Origin: Ophiobolus disseminans
Taxonomy: Eukaryota > Ascomycota > Dothideomycetes > Pleosporales > Phaeosphaeriaceae
Direction: 5' to 3'
DNA length: 64,000 nt
Assembly (NCBI GenBank): GCA_010093685.1
Contig: MU006238.1
Coordinates: 252,129-316,128, forward strand
Within the stretch, counting starts at the first letter, position 1; each line of letters starts with the position of its first letter. Below the pieces are notes generated by a model. That model was not told where the DNA came from and made no database searches. It saw nothing but the letters and a program-made list of their open reading frames with translations. Made by a program: the position numbers and the translations under genes. This document shows, in pieces, positions 9,497 through 20,341 of the stretch.

Positions 9497-11338
9497 CGTG
9501 GTAGTTGGTTTGCTATACAGTACCTACATTCGAGGGTGAGAGCACATAGACAGGATGTAAGCGATCCTGACGCTTATAAATGTATTCTGTATGCTTATAT
9601 CCCCTCGGTTTGCTGACATGTATAGACTATGTCTCGGGTAGTACCTTAACCTGCCGTGTCTCTGCGCTCGAAGCACAATACCTTCCTTACAGGCCTTTCG
9701 AATCTGCTGTTAAGTTTTTACTTCGGCGTTTCATGTCCTGCTTATAGATACTCACGCCTGTATCGTTAAACGTCGCTTGAGGCATGTTGTAGCTGGCAGT
9801 AGCCGTCGTAGAACGTTACAAACCTAACCCCGCTAACCTCGGCAAGTCTGGCATACGTCGTACACCGTGAAGTTTGGTCCGTCAGACACCAATTCAGACA
9901 CCAGATCCCGCATGCCCATTTGCCGAATGGGTACTTGCGATCGACCGCATTTGATCGTCCGCAGGTACCGCTGTTGCTGCGTGCTTTCCAGTCCGTAGGT
10001 ACTGCCTAATATCAACACTTTTGCACAATTCCGAAAGCCTGCAGGAATACACACCTAACTAGAAGCAATTCTTCTTCTAAACAACCTACCGCAGCAGCGA
10101 GAGCTCCTCCTTGACCCTCCCGCAGAAAGTTGTCTGCCGTGGAGGTTGTGAACGAAGGACCTCGTTTTGCGTTGTATTGGAGATCCGATCCGCATCGTAG
10201 CGTGACCGCACAAAATCGGAGCTAGGGTGGACATAAACTACTGAGCATTGCTTACGCTATTAAGTGAGGTTAGACAGGGTCGACAGTAGAGTAATTTGGT
10301 ATACCGTGAAAATAAGACAATCTTAGGTTGTTATGGATTGGGATTTCCATTGCACGCCCTACAATCGCATTCTCACTCATCAAATCGCCACTGATTTCTA
10401 CGTCACGCCCCCCCTCCATTCCAACTCACATCACCACACGTCCATCCTCCCTAATACAGCAACTTCCCTCCAAACCATCGAACACTGCGACCTCCCTCGC
10501 AAAACCTGTTTTGAGCCAACCGATGCCAACTTTCGGTGCAATTCTGGGTGGCGACGCGTCTCAATTGCCCTTTGGGACGGGTCGGGGGCCGTGCGTGCGC
10601 AATTTGGGAATTGTGATGACGGTTTGGGATGCCAAGGCGGGACGGGTGGGGTGCGTGGCGCAAGGCTAGAGGGTTTTGGGATTGGGAAGATAGGGCTGAG
10701 TGACGCGTAGATGTGGTTTTCAGGTACGAGGCACAGGCGACTCTGAAGTGCGCAGGTTCACGAGACTCCAATCGAGCATTCACACTGCGTGTAGAAGTTC
10801 ATGGCTGAGAGCGCGTACATGGAGAGTACAAGTGCAGATGCGGGCGGTATGGGGAATGTGTTGAGGCCAGTCAGGGTCGACTGTGTGGTGATAGTATAGG
10901 TAGGGTTTAGTTATAGTAAGCAAGAATTGTTGATGGATTTCTTGATTGACAACACAGAATCTATGCGCCCTCCGCGGGCCAATTGATATGAAGACAGACG
11001 GACAGGTTTCTTTGCTGCGGCATATGTGTATTTATACACCTCCGGTGCTTTGTGATGCACACTGTTCTAATGCGGAGTGTTTCGCCTGTTCGTGTGAGAT
11101 TGGGGGTGTTGAAGAGTGTTGAGGAGCTTTACACCGTCTGACACGCCATACCATGAGTCGCTGCTGTCGACATGGGAGCAGCACGCACTTGTGAAGCCAC
11201 TGTCAGGTTTCATCTGAATGTAGACAGAAACTTGGTCGTCCGGGTCCCTGCTAACAGGTATGTGTTGCTCTCAGTACCTGTGCCGTTCGTTCAAGGCACA
11301 CGGCACGCCGAGGGAATGTAAGTTGATCATGGGCCGCT
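9497..11338. other. Intergenic stretch of 1.8 kb without a gene
   Basis: Short ORFs occur on both strands (for example near 9833-10054 and 10328-10783), but they overlap each other in several frames, have biased composition and show no family signal or splice structure. I see no RNA gene. The right part carries the 3' flank of the FYVE gene, the left part the promoter of the tannase gene. Confidence 0.45.
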
Positions 11339-13448
11339 TCATCCTGGACTCACAAGATCTCTCTGATACGCGCTCGCAAAGTCAAGCTGACTCAACTGGC
11401 CATTGACCTGATCGATCTCTTGATTCAGATCCTCCAGATTCGTGGCAAGGCTCGTAACCTCATCAAAACGGCGATGCTTGGTCGCGTTGGCAACCATCTC
11501 AGACACCATGAACTTCTGCTCCTCGAGAATGATAAGTCGTTCTCGAAGTTCTTTCTCCTCGCTTTCCATCGCAGACATCTCGCTGCTACTAATAAAGCTC
11601 CCGCCAGATTTATCGTTGAGCTTGATGGAGGCAAGAGCACCCCCTGCGTTGGGTCGACCCTGAGGCGCAGCGTGCTTCAAAATCCTCGGTAGAGCACGCA
11701 ACGGTAACATATGCAAGCTCAGAAAGCTGTATGCTTGCTGGTATACTGCCTTTTGCAGCTTTTGCTGTGTTGGCGAGTCTGTTGGTAAATCACGTATGCG
11801 TTTGGCCGCTGCATCGAATTGTGCGAACGCGTCCATCAGCCTCCTCCGTACCTTCGTGGCATCAGATAGCTGTTGTGGTGTGGGTGGCTTGTCTGGATCT
11901 TGCAGCGCCTGCAGAAGCCTTTGAAACCGGGGTAGTAGCAACCGAATACCTCTTTCGAACTGTGCAAGATTCTCAAATGAACGCTGATCCTTTGGCTTGT
12001 CGGCCAGCTCGCGCGCAAAGTCTCCTCTCGAAAATAGGGTATGCTTGCAGTCTTTGCACATGCGGACGTCCAAGCTCGTTGGTGAACCTGCCTTTTCGCT
12101 CGTTGCGCCTAGCTCGTGTGAGATAACATTTTGAGAGGGAACACACGAAACTCACCTGCAGCTACATTCAGCCCCACCTCTGTCGAACATTCGGTCTTTG
12201 GGTCACTGCAGACCACACGCCCACACATTCGGCAGTGGTGTCGCCGGAAAGTGTAAGTGGAGAACTCCTGCTGGCAAAAAGGACAAGTTGTGACCTTTGC
12301 ATCCTCTTCCCATGTGATGATGGACTGCTCCAGGACTTTGCGCTGGTTTTTCGCAGCCGACAGACCGAACCAGCCTCCTGCGCTTGGCGTGTCTTCTGGT
12401 GGCGGCGGATTTGCTAACAACGTGGTGAGCTTGGTGAGCCGCTTCTCCAACCTGCTGACCTCCATGTGCTCTCTATCCACATGCTTCCGTCTGATCTTGG
12501 CGAACTCGCCGTAGTGATCACGCTCGAAACCATGATGGTCGAGGTACCCGTCCCTAGACTTGTAACATGTTTCGCACACTCGACACCAGATGCCTCTGGT
12601 TGGATCGTGCTTGGCCTGCCGTGACAGCTTCATCTGGTACATTGTATGCTCCCCACAGAATATCCTTCCACACTGTCTGCAGTTCACTGGGGTCTGGCCT
12701 CCCCCTAAGGCTATTTGTGATGTAAGAGGCTTTCTGCATATAGGATCGGAACACGCATCCCGGTATCCGTGCCGCTGCCAGTGCGCCCGCGTGACTTCCT
12801 CCTCGGGGTCTCTTCGTATCGGCGCAGGCTCATAGCTCACGTGGTTGGTGGAGGTACTGGCAGAATGTGAGGTCGACGGTGGCGGTGTGGGTGCGTCGTT
12901 GGATTCGAATACGTCGAGGCCCTTGAGCTTCTGGTTCAGGACTGCAAGCGGCTGGAACTTCTTGGCCTTTTGCATCTGCGACTCAAACCAGTTCTTGACC
13001 TCGTCTTGCTCTTCCAGGACAAGGTTCTGGTGGTTGTCGTCGAGGTGTCTGGTAGCGTTAGACACAGAACGGCAAGAGTAGCACATGGCAGGCATACCTG
13101 TTCAGTTGCAGCAGTGTTACCTGCCATATCAGCATACCGCGCATCAGGAAGGCATCAGCGACCTACCATCTCCTCGTTGCATATCGGGCACACCAGCCGG
13201 CTGGACGCACTCGCCGCCGCATTCTCGCTCGAGCCTGACAACACCCTACTGCTGATATCCTCCTTTGGCTCTGCCGTGCTCGCCGGGCTGTTGGATGTCT
13301 GGGAGCTCAGCGACACGGAGCTTTCCGAAGGTGAGAGGAAGCTCGCATTCCGGCGGTGCTGAGCTTGTGGGCCTGGAGAGACGGCCGGCGACAGATTCCG
13401 GCCGCTCCCCAGCACGCGACCGCCGCCCAGAGACCTGCGGGAGGCCAT
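11339..13448 (-). CDS. PEP7: Pep7/Vac1-like double-FYVE endosomal tethering protein
   Basis: Exons 13448-13167, 13120-13098, 13048-12156 and 12087-11339 give 648 aa. Introns are 46, 49 and 68 nt. Order: Ser-rich N-terminus; a C2H2 finger (CPIC near residue 87, its second half in exons 2-3 with 'LLQLNRHLDDNH'); a first FYVE-type finger ('CRQCGRIFCGEHT'); a Glu/Arg coiled coil; a second FYVE finger with the canonical 'RRHHCRMCGR' that binds PI3P, closed by 'VRMCKDC' across intron 3; and a C-terminal helical region like the Rabenosyn Rab-binding domain. Pep7/Vac1 links PI3P and Rab5 to Vps45/SNARE fusion at endosomes. Exon 2 is only 23 nt, yet it restores the finger exactly. MET8 diverges upstream, 361 bases away. 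Confidence 0.88.
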
Positions 13449-13809
13449 GTCAAGCGTATCGAGCGTGTTCGGCCGTGGATATGGGCCGGGACATGCAACA
13501 TGCAGACTAGGCGTGGATGCGGGCACCGTTACTAGGCGCTAAGGAACGTGGCAGCGGTGCAGGGATCCTTACGCAAGGCTGCGCGCATCGCATCGAGAAA
13601 CGCGTTCGGACCGGTATTGTGAAGACGTTGTCTATCGTGTTTGGGGGTCGCTGGATTGCCATGTCGCTATCGATAAGGGTCAATTGCACGCCGTGACCCT
13701 GCGGCCTGCGCGATGATGTGGCGCACGACTTGGGGTATCGCCGAACCAGAATCATTGACATGGATATCTCCGCGCACATGCTTTCTTCTTCGCAACACCA
13801 TTTTCTGCA
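13449..13809. promoter_or_regulatory. Shared divergent promoter of PEP7-like gene and MET8
   Basis: The two start codons face away from each other across 361 bases, so both promoters and 5' leaders lie here. No clear TATA box is seen on either side, as is common for housekeeping genes. Confidence 0.5.
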
Positions 13810-14659
13810 ATGAAGGGCCCATATCCAGAGATACAGGGCGGAGGCTCTCTGATCTTGGCATGGCAGATACGTAACAAGCGCGTGCTGGTCGTGGGCGGTG
13901 GTGAAGTGAGTACTGCATCCCGTCGTGGTCCGCAGAGTATTGACGATTGACCCAAGAGCAGGTCGCCGCCGGTCGCATCGTGAACATCCTCAACGCCGAC
14001 GCCAAAGTCACCGTCGTATCGCCACGTGACGGCCTCAACGATGAGGTCGCCTATCGCATAGAGCAAAAGCAGGTCGATTACGTCGACCGCAAATTCGAGC
14101 CCTCGGACCTCGATGGCGTAGATATGGTCCTGACCGCCGTCGATGACCCGGAAGCCTCTTCACAAATATGGAAGCTGTGCAAGGAGAAAAAGATTGCAGC
14201 GAACATCGCAGACGTGCCGCCCGAGTGCGACTTCTACTTTGGTAGCGTGCATCGCGACGGACCGCTGCAGATCATGGTCAGCACCAATGGCAACGGACCG
14301 AAGCTGGCCAACATTGTCCGGCGGCAGATAGCTGCTGGCCTGCCCAAGAACATTGGCGCGGCCGTACAAAGAGTCGGCATGTTGCGGAAGAAGCTGCGCA
14401 AGGTTGCGCCCAACATCGAGGAAGGGCCAAAGAGGATGCAGTGGTACGTCATGCCGGGGAGTGCATGTTGAAGCTCTCGCTGACCTCATACAGGATGTCC
14501 AAAGTCTGCGAACAGTACACCCTCGACGAGCTGTGCTCAATGACAGAAGAAGATATGGAGATGCTGCTAGGGTTCTACAAGCCAGGCACGGTGCCCACAC
14601 TAGAGGAAGTACGACTCCAGGAGCCCGATGGCGCGTATGACGGACCTTTCTTGATATAG
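13810..14659 (+). CDS. MET8: Siroheme synthase Met8 (precorrin-2 dehydrogenase/ferrochelatase)
   Basis: Exons 13810-13905, 13962-14443 and 14494-14659 give 247 aa; introns are 56 and 50 nt. Met8 uses NAD+ to oxidise precorrin-2 to sirohydrochlorin and then inserts iron, making the siroheme needed by sulfite and nitrite reductases. Exon 1 ends in the Rossmann glycine motif 'RVLVVGGGE', continued by 'VAAGRIVNIL' in exon 2. Next come 'VLTAVDDPEASSQIW', 'NIADVPPECDFYFGS' and 'PLQIMVSTNGNGPKLANIVRR', the characteristic blocks of the family; the second includes the conserved Asp-Val-Pro. The C-terminal helical domain is partly in exon 3. The yeast protein is 274 aa, so the length fits. The gene looks intact. 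Confidence 0.93.
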
Positions 14660-14926
14660 ACGTGCATTTGCAAACGGGCGTTGGGACCACATAAGACTTG
14701 AATCTTAGTAAGCATCATTTTTATCCGATTGTATTTCAAATGTACACTACCACACATCGTTCCTTCAATCTCATCATATCGCGGCCAATGAGAGCGAGGT
14801 GGCCCAAGCTCTCTAGCTCCAGTCCTATATCGAAGGCTAGTTCAATTGTACCTCCTTCGTCAACCCACTCGCCCACAACATCTCTGCCACTAACGCAGCT
14901 GTCACCGAGTTGTTAATCAAACCGCT

Positions 14927-16263
14927 ATGGACCTCTCACAAAAACCACCTTACAGCACAGTCGACTTCAAGGCCTTGACTAAGAAGGATCTGTATTTCAA
15001 GGAAGTATGGCAGCAATGCTCAGGAAAGTTAGATTTCCAAGACACGGCTACGGTCAAAACCCTATCCAAGGCAATTCTCAGAGCAGACTTTGGCCTGCAG
15101 CTAGAGATTCCAGATGATCGGCTTTGCCCACCAATACCTAACCGCTGGAACTATGTAACGTGGATGCACGGCCTAATCGACTCAACATCACCAGACTACA
15201 CAAGCAGATATGATTCCGAGCGTAAGGTTACAGGACTGGACATTGGAACTGGTGCATCAGCGATATATACCATGCTTTGCCTGAAGGCACGACCGAACTG
15301 GACCATGTGCGCCACGGACATCGACAAGAAAAGCTTTGAGTCGGCGGCGCGGAACCTCGCTCTCAACAACCTTATGACACGTACCAAACTTCTACAAACC
15401 ACTGAGTTGAACGCTGTGATTCCGTTGCAAGGTCTCGGCGTCGATCATCTCGACTTCACGATCTGCAATCCACCGTTCTTCACCGACGCCAATGACATGG
15501 CTTCCAGCCTCAAAGGCGAAGGCAAGAGCTGGAAACCAAACGCTGTCTGCACTGGTGCCGACGTCGAAATGGTTTGTGAAGGAGGCGATCTCGGCTTCGT
15601 CACCAAAATCGTCAACGAAAGCCTCGTGCTGAAAGAGAAGGTACAATGGTACAGCAGCATGCTCGGCAAACTATCCAGCGCGAAAGCCATCGTCAATCTA
15701 CTGAAGAAACACGGCATCACGAATTGGGCAATTGGTCTCGTGGACACTGGCGCAACGACGAAGCGGTGGGTTGTCGCATGGAGTTTTGGCGACCTGAGAC
15801 CAAGAAACGTAAGCTTATTTGCAGTCTTTTTGGACATCCGTGTTGCTAATGTTCAAAGAGTATCGCCCGCTTCGAAACAATAGCAAACGAGTACCTCCCC
15901 TTCCCCACATCTTACCGCATTGCTCTACCATCAAGTATCACTTCCGCCGGAGCCAAGTCGACCATCACCACACACCTCTCCAGCCTCGACCTGAACTGGG
16001 CGTGGGACGAATCATCCTCCGGCGGCCTTGGCGAAGCCAGTCAAAACGTCTGGAGCCGCCCATATCGGCGCGCGTACGAACGTCGCCAGAAAGAAGGAAC
16101 CACAGATATGAACGATGACGAGAGGACCGTCGAATTTGCATTCAGGATCAAAGTCATCGACCTCGCTCAGGAAGTTGAAATCCAGTGGTTGCGGGGTAGG
16201 GATCATGTCCTCTGGGAAAGTTTCTGCGGGCTTATTCATCGGCACTTCAAGAAGTCAGCATGA
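14927..16263 (+). CDS. METTL16/RlmF-type RNA m6A methyltransferase
   Basis: Exons 14927-15808 and 15859-16263 (50-nt intron, branch GCTAATG) give 428 aa. PF05971 enzymes put m6A on structured RNAs: METTL16 on U6 snRNA and RlmF on 23S rRNA. The SAM-binding motif I is 'GLDIGTGASAIYTML' and the catalytic tetrad NPPF is at residues 181-184, preceded by 'LDFTICNPPFF'. 'NRWNYVTWMHGLID' near residue 70 is the family's N-terminal signature. 'VQWYSSMLGKLSS' and 'ATTKRWVVAWSF' further down are also typical. The vertebrate C-terminal domains are not seen, so this is the short fungal form. Likely nuclear, acting on U6. The start is the first in-frame ATG. Target and localisation are inferred from the family. 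Confidence 0.9.
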
Positions 16264-16702
16264 GTGTGGGAGGAGAGTCTGACGCCAGCAACATACACCG
16301 GACCCGTAGGAGTAATCGCTCAAAAAGGCAAGATCTGCGGTGAGTTGCGGGTGTGGTGTTAGCGCCGTCAGACGCAACCTCGCACGAGCGCTGAGTACAC
16401 ACATGATAAACCGAGAACGCATATCCACAATGGAGATCTTGTGTATTGCACGTCACCATTATATGTGTCAGCAATACTGACCGTTTTCGTGCTATATGGG
16501 GTAGATACCCCATCTAGCAAAAGTCCAATTATGCGTTGCACTATCTCCTTATATATACCACCCCTCCCCACACTCCACATTTCAAACTCCACAACACTCG
16601 TCACCTCCAACTTTAGTCATCACACCAAAGTCTACCAACTTCCACCACAACCCCACCACAACCACCCATACCACACTCCCAACGCCTTCAAAATCTCACA
16701 CA
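16264..16702. promoter_or_regulatory. Promoter region with TATA box for a small secreted peptide
   Basis: TATATATA at 16550-16557 lies about 146 bases before the ATG at 16703. It is followed by a CA-rich, G-poor stretch up to the ATG, as in the 5' leaders of highly expressed fungal genes. Confidence 0.55.
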
Positions 16703-16867
16703 ATGCACTTCCGCTCCCTCATCGCTCTCCTCGCTTTCTCAGCAAATGCTCTAGCCGCCTGCAACGACATCTACGGAAGCAATCTGGCTGCGTGCCAGGC
16801 GGATTGTCCGGGGACGTGTTTTAACCTTGGCGGGACGGCGGCGAGGCTGTATAAGTGTGGGTGTTAA
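16703..16867 (+). CDS. Small cysteine-rich secreted peptide (candidate effector)
   Basis: A 54-aa ORF, ATG at 16703 and TAA at 16865-16867. The first ~18 residues ('MHFRSLIALLAFSANALA') are a textbook signal peptide with an A-x-A cleavage site. The mature ~36 residues hold six Cys spaced C-x10-C-x3-C-x3-C-x12-C-x-C and end in 'KCGC'. Six Cys in a mature peptide this short suggests three disulfides, as in fungal effectors or antimicrobial peptides. A strong TATA box and CA-rich leader precede it, which argues for a real, highly expressed gene. I do not recognise a family. It is intronless and short enough to be missed by automatic annotation. Confidence 0.72.
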   Translation: MHFRSLIALLAFSANALAACNDIYGSNLAACQADCPGTCFNLGGTAARLYKCGC

Positions 16868-17287
16868 AGACAGGACAGAAGAGGATGGAAGGGGATAGGC
16901 TCACTCGGGGATGAAGAAGAGATAAGAGATGGGCGGTTTGAGTGGATGGATTAGAAAGGAAACAAGTGAAGGAAGGGGAAAGTGGATATGGGTTTTGGGA
17001 AAAAGTGTGGACAGGAAGATGGATGCAATTGGGTGTCGACGGAGAAGAGAGTGAGGGGTGTGGAGGGAGTGTTTGCTTGGCATTGTGTCGGTGCGGGATT
17101 CAGTCTCATATCGTCCGTCGATTATTCCATCCATCGAGCCAAAGTTTCCAACAGCGTGAGCTTGTTCGCAATGTCCGCCACATTTCACTTTTCCCATTCT
17201 CAAATGCTAGATGGGAACCCGTTCACGCCACTGTTCCAGTTCCTAAACTTTGTACTTTCCGCCAGTGTCGAGTATGTTCTTCAACCC
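16868..17287. other. Convergent 3' flanks, no gene
   Basis: This region lies between the ends of the plus-strand peptide gene and the minus-strand gene at 17288. It is purine-rich on the plus strand. A long plus-strand frame that starts here continues antisense over the next gene and is best read as a shadow. Confidence 0.4.
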
Positions 17288-17832
17288 TCAAACAATTGGC
17301 TCATCCCAAAACATACTCTTGTCCATCTCCTCCGCATACCCCTTCGCAAGCGGCGGCGCCTCGCCCTCAGGCTTCCGTCCCGCACACAGCGCATCCATCT
17401 TCCCATCGTCCCAGCCCGCGCGACCAGCTCGCGCACCACCCCGTCCACCTCCACCCGCAAAATGCGTCGGCGGATTCGGATCCCTATACCACACACACAT
17501 ACATTAGCCCTAAATCCACACTCACCCACACCCAAACCCTCCACATTAACATACCTGGCCGCCCTATTCTGCCGATGCAACTGCCCCTCATGCAAATCGC
17601 CTTTTAACTCCTCTCTATCATCGCGCTCCTCCGTCGTGAACTTGAACGTGTTCCACGCGAAGACCTGTTTCTCGAGTCCCTTGGGCGCGCGACCTTCGCG
17701 CACAGCGACGGGCCCGTGCGTGAAGAGCGAGGCGTCGCGGTCGGTGGCTTGCGCGGTATCGTGGTCGAAGCGCTCGCGGCCGAGGTCGGCGAGCTCGGTG
17801 GACAAGGCGAAGATGTTAGTGGGGGAGGTCAT
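17288..17832 (-). CDS. Conserved-looking small protein of unknown function
   Basis: Exons 17832-17555 and 17483-17288 around a 71-nt intron (GTATGT...TATAG) give 157 aa. The ATG at 17832 is the first in frame. Exon 1 is rich in charged residues ('LADLGRERFDHDTAQATDRDA', then 'GLEKQVFAWNTFKFTTEERDD') and lacks membrane segments. Exon 2 has a Gly-rich loop and ends in 'MDKSMFWDEPIV'. The clean frame change at consensus splice sites and biased codon use support a real gene. I do not recognise the family. It is probably cytosolic or nuclear. Confidence 0.6.
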
Positions 17833-18425
17833 TTTTGTGGTGGCTGTGGGGAATTCGTGGGGAGGGTAGGGTTGTTGGTGATGGGTACGGTTTGTGACAG
17901 TGGTGTCGTGGTAAGTGATTTTGTGATTGACGTGAGAGTGAAGTGAGTGGTTGTTGTGCGAACTGCAGGTCCTAGATCCCAACGAGATTCACGTCGGTGG
18001 CGCGATATGCAATGTCACTGGGTTGAAGAAGAAGCTACGAGAAAGTTGTGGTGGGGAGAGGGATAGATAGTTGCTCTTTCCGTTTGTCTTGACTAGCGCA
18101 GCACGTGCGCACGTAGTATCGTTACCACCGCATGCTGTGATGACGAAGCTGGCATATCAACTTCTTGCATGAGGACGATAATATCGTGTACAACAATCGC
18201 GCTTGCTGGAATGTGTAGTTCATCACGGTGATCTTCGCGATTGTGAGCTTCGCTAACATCGCAAGCGAAACCTTACATACCTATAGATATTTAAAAGACG
18301 TGCATAGATCTTGGGCCAGCACTGGTTGTATACTCACTCTCCAACTACACGACACAAACACTTGTTCCTCAAATTCGCTACAATCTTGGAAGTGTCTCTG
18401 ACAGTGGCGTCAGTGTAGTCATACT
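17833..18425. other. Intergenic, no gene
   Basis: Promoter side of the 17832 gene and 3' flank of the next minus-strand gene. No coding or RNA feature is visible. Confidence 0.4.
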
Positions 18426-19658
18426 CTAGTCTTCGCGATTCCATATATCCTTCTTCTCAACTTTCCCACCACCAGTGTCGCTACTCTTGCGCTTCCCCCT
18501 TTTCTTCCGTTTCTCCCTCTCTATCACTTCGGTGATCCACATCTTGAGCGCCTCCCCGTTCAATCTCACGTCCTCCAGTTTCGCCAGCGTTTCCGCGCTC
18601 CTCAATGACAGCGGACTTGTCGAGCTAATAGCAGGGTGTAGAAGACATGCTGCAGGTGGTGGAGGGAGTTCTAGCTGCAATTGTGGCGTTGGTGGCGGTA
18701 AGGACTTTGCGGTGCGCGCTGGCGATGTGGTTGTAACCTTTGAGGTAAGTTGAGACCGCTTGCTGGCGTCGTGCAACGACAGACCCTGAGAGCGCAGGTG
18801 CGTGGATGAGAGAACTTCGGCGATGGAGGGGAGATGTGGGTGGTCTGGTGGAAGGATAACGCTCGTCGGGCGGTAAGGAACTAAATCAACCTGTGGACCA
18901 GGTATCGTTTGACCTGCTGGTTCGAATATTTGCTCTGTTTGCGTCGCATGCTCCGTCAGTATATGCCGGGAACTCGACGTCTCTTCTGGCTCAGTCTGCG
19001 TCTCCTGGTCGCACACTTCACGCGGCACTACCCCCGTTAGCCTTGAAGTTCCATGGACTCTTTCACTATTCTTACTTGTCTTCGGGACCGAAATCTTCTC
19101 TAGCATAATAACCCTCTCTTTTGCGAGCACCATTCTCCCCATCACCTTCCCACATGCCAACCACACCCCTTCAATCCCATCCCCCTCCAGCCCGAACGCA
19201 GATTTGATCTCCTCTACACAGATCCACGCACTCGATTGGAACGTCTCGTATCCAGTGTGACTTACTGCGAAGACATCCATAAGTACGCGAGGTAGCGGAG
19301 CTTGTTCGATCCAGATTGGAATTTGTTGATTGGACATTACAGCCCATGCTGGTACTAGGTCATGAGTGTTGATGGTCAGGATGGTTGCTGAAAGGTTTGG
19401 GACACCAGATTGGAGGTATGCGCTGCATGTAGTTGAGAAGTCTGAGTAAGCGGAGATGAAAGGTGTGGAGGGTATTGAGCCATACCGGCTCGCTAGATGC
19501 GCTTCTATATTCTCTCTGGTGAAACTGTTCCATGAGAAGGGAACGGAGGTCCGTATGTCTGCTTCCTCTTCGGTATTATTGTGGACTACGTAGAAGGCGG
19601 CGGGCAGCCTATTGCGTAGCACTGAATTATCGATGGGATCTTGAATGGATCTAACCAT
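18426..19658 (-). CDS. Uncharacterised fungal protein, DUF7587-like N-terminus
   Basis: Intronless 410-aa ORF with ATG at 19658. The first ~170 residues form a compact domain: 'AAFYVVHNN', a segment ending 'IEAHLASRYGSIPSTPFISAYSDF', and 'ILTINTHDLVPAWAVM'. This resembles fungal DUF7587, which I place tentatively among proteins with an ADP-ribosyltransferase-like fold. The rest is Ser/Thr/Pro-rich and disordered, with a basic Lys/Arg cluster near the C-terminus ('REKRKKRGKRKSS') that could be a nuclear localisation signal. No membrane segment is seen. The family call is weak. Confidence 0.6.
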   Translation of the reverse strand: MVRSIQDPIDNSVLRNRLPAAFYVVHNNTEEEADIRTSVPFSWNSFTRENIEAHLASRYGSIPSTPFISAYSDFSTTCSAYLQSGVPNLSATILTINTHDLVPAWAVMSNQQIPIWIEQAPLPRVLMDVFAVSHTGYETFQSSAWICVEEIKSAFGLEGDGIEGVWLACGKVMGRMVLAKERVIMLEKISVPKTSKNSERVHGTSRLTGVVPREVCDQETQTEPEETSSSRHILTEHATQTEQIFEPAGQTIPGPQVDLVPYRPTSVILPPDHPHLPSIAEVLSSTHLRSQGLSLHDASKRSQLTSKVTTTSPARTAKSLPPPTPQLQLELPPPPAACLLHPAISSTSPLSLRSAETLAKLEDVRLNGEALKMWITEVIEREKRKKRGKRKSSDTGGGKVEKKDIWNRED

Positions 19659-20341
19659 CTTGATTAGCTTGTGTGACGGTTAGAACGAACGCCAACTCAC
19701 ATGTACATGTTAAATGATGGTTTGCTCAAAGTGTCGAAACGCTGCAGGAAGAACAATGACAGATGAATGACAAGCGGCTTTCGACTGGTTTGGTGTTTGG
19801 AGTTTAAATGATTGATCAGCGTGTGTCAATCAAATTCGTAAAAGTTCGATTACGAATTTCCCAGCGGCGAAAAGTTGGGTCGCTAGGGCTCGCTACCACA
19901 ACGGCAGCCAAATGAATTCATAGTCCAGGGAATTCCTCAGCCACATAAGGTACCGCAGACAAGTTCAAGGCAGTCGAACATATTCACATGTGCGTGATAT
20001 CTCTAAAAGTAAAGAAGCGAGAGATAGGTGCCAGAGATGTTCGTACGATTCGGTAGGGTTTCTACGATCCTGCTGGTCTCAAGGCACCTGAAAGCTTGTT
20101 AAAATCTAGATGGCGTGGGATTGGGCCTGGTGGTGTCAGTTGGAATTGTGAAGGTATTGTCACAAATTGACACACTGGAGGATCAAAGGTATCAAAGACC
20201 TCAGCCTGCTATGATCAGTACCCCGAGGCCCTTAAACCGGGACAATAATGGAACACCACAAAGCAAAAAAGCTCCGTGCAAGCTCAAAAGAGTAGTTTCG
20301 TTCTTCCAAATATATGTGCGATCATGGATGGACTCACATCG
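19659..20341. other. Intergenic, no gene
   Basis: Promoter of the 19658 gene and 3' flank of the next. A short plus-strand ORF near 20115-20345 has no supporting features. Confidence 0.4.

Noticed and set aside
9833..10054. A short minus-strand ORF in the 9.5-11.3 kb gap
   Set aside because: No family match and no conserved features; typical of chance ORFs.
16982..17869. A 295-codon plus-strand ORF
   Set aside because: It runs antisense over the two-exon gene at 17288-17832, has no family feature, and its composition fits a shadow frame.
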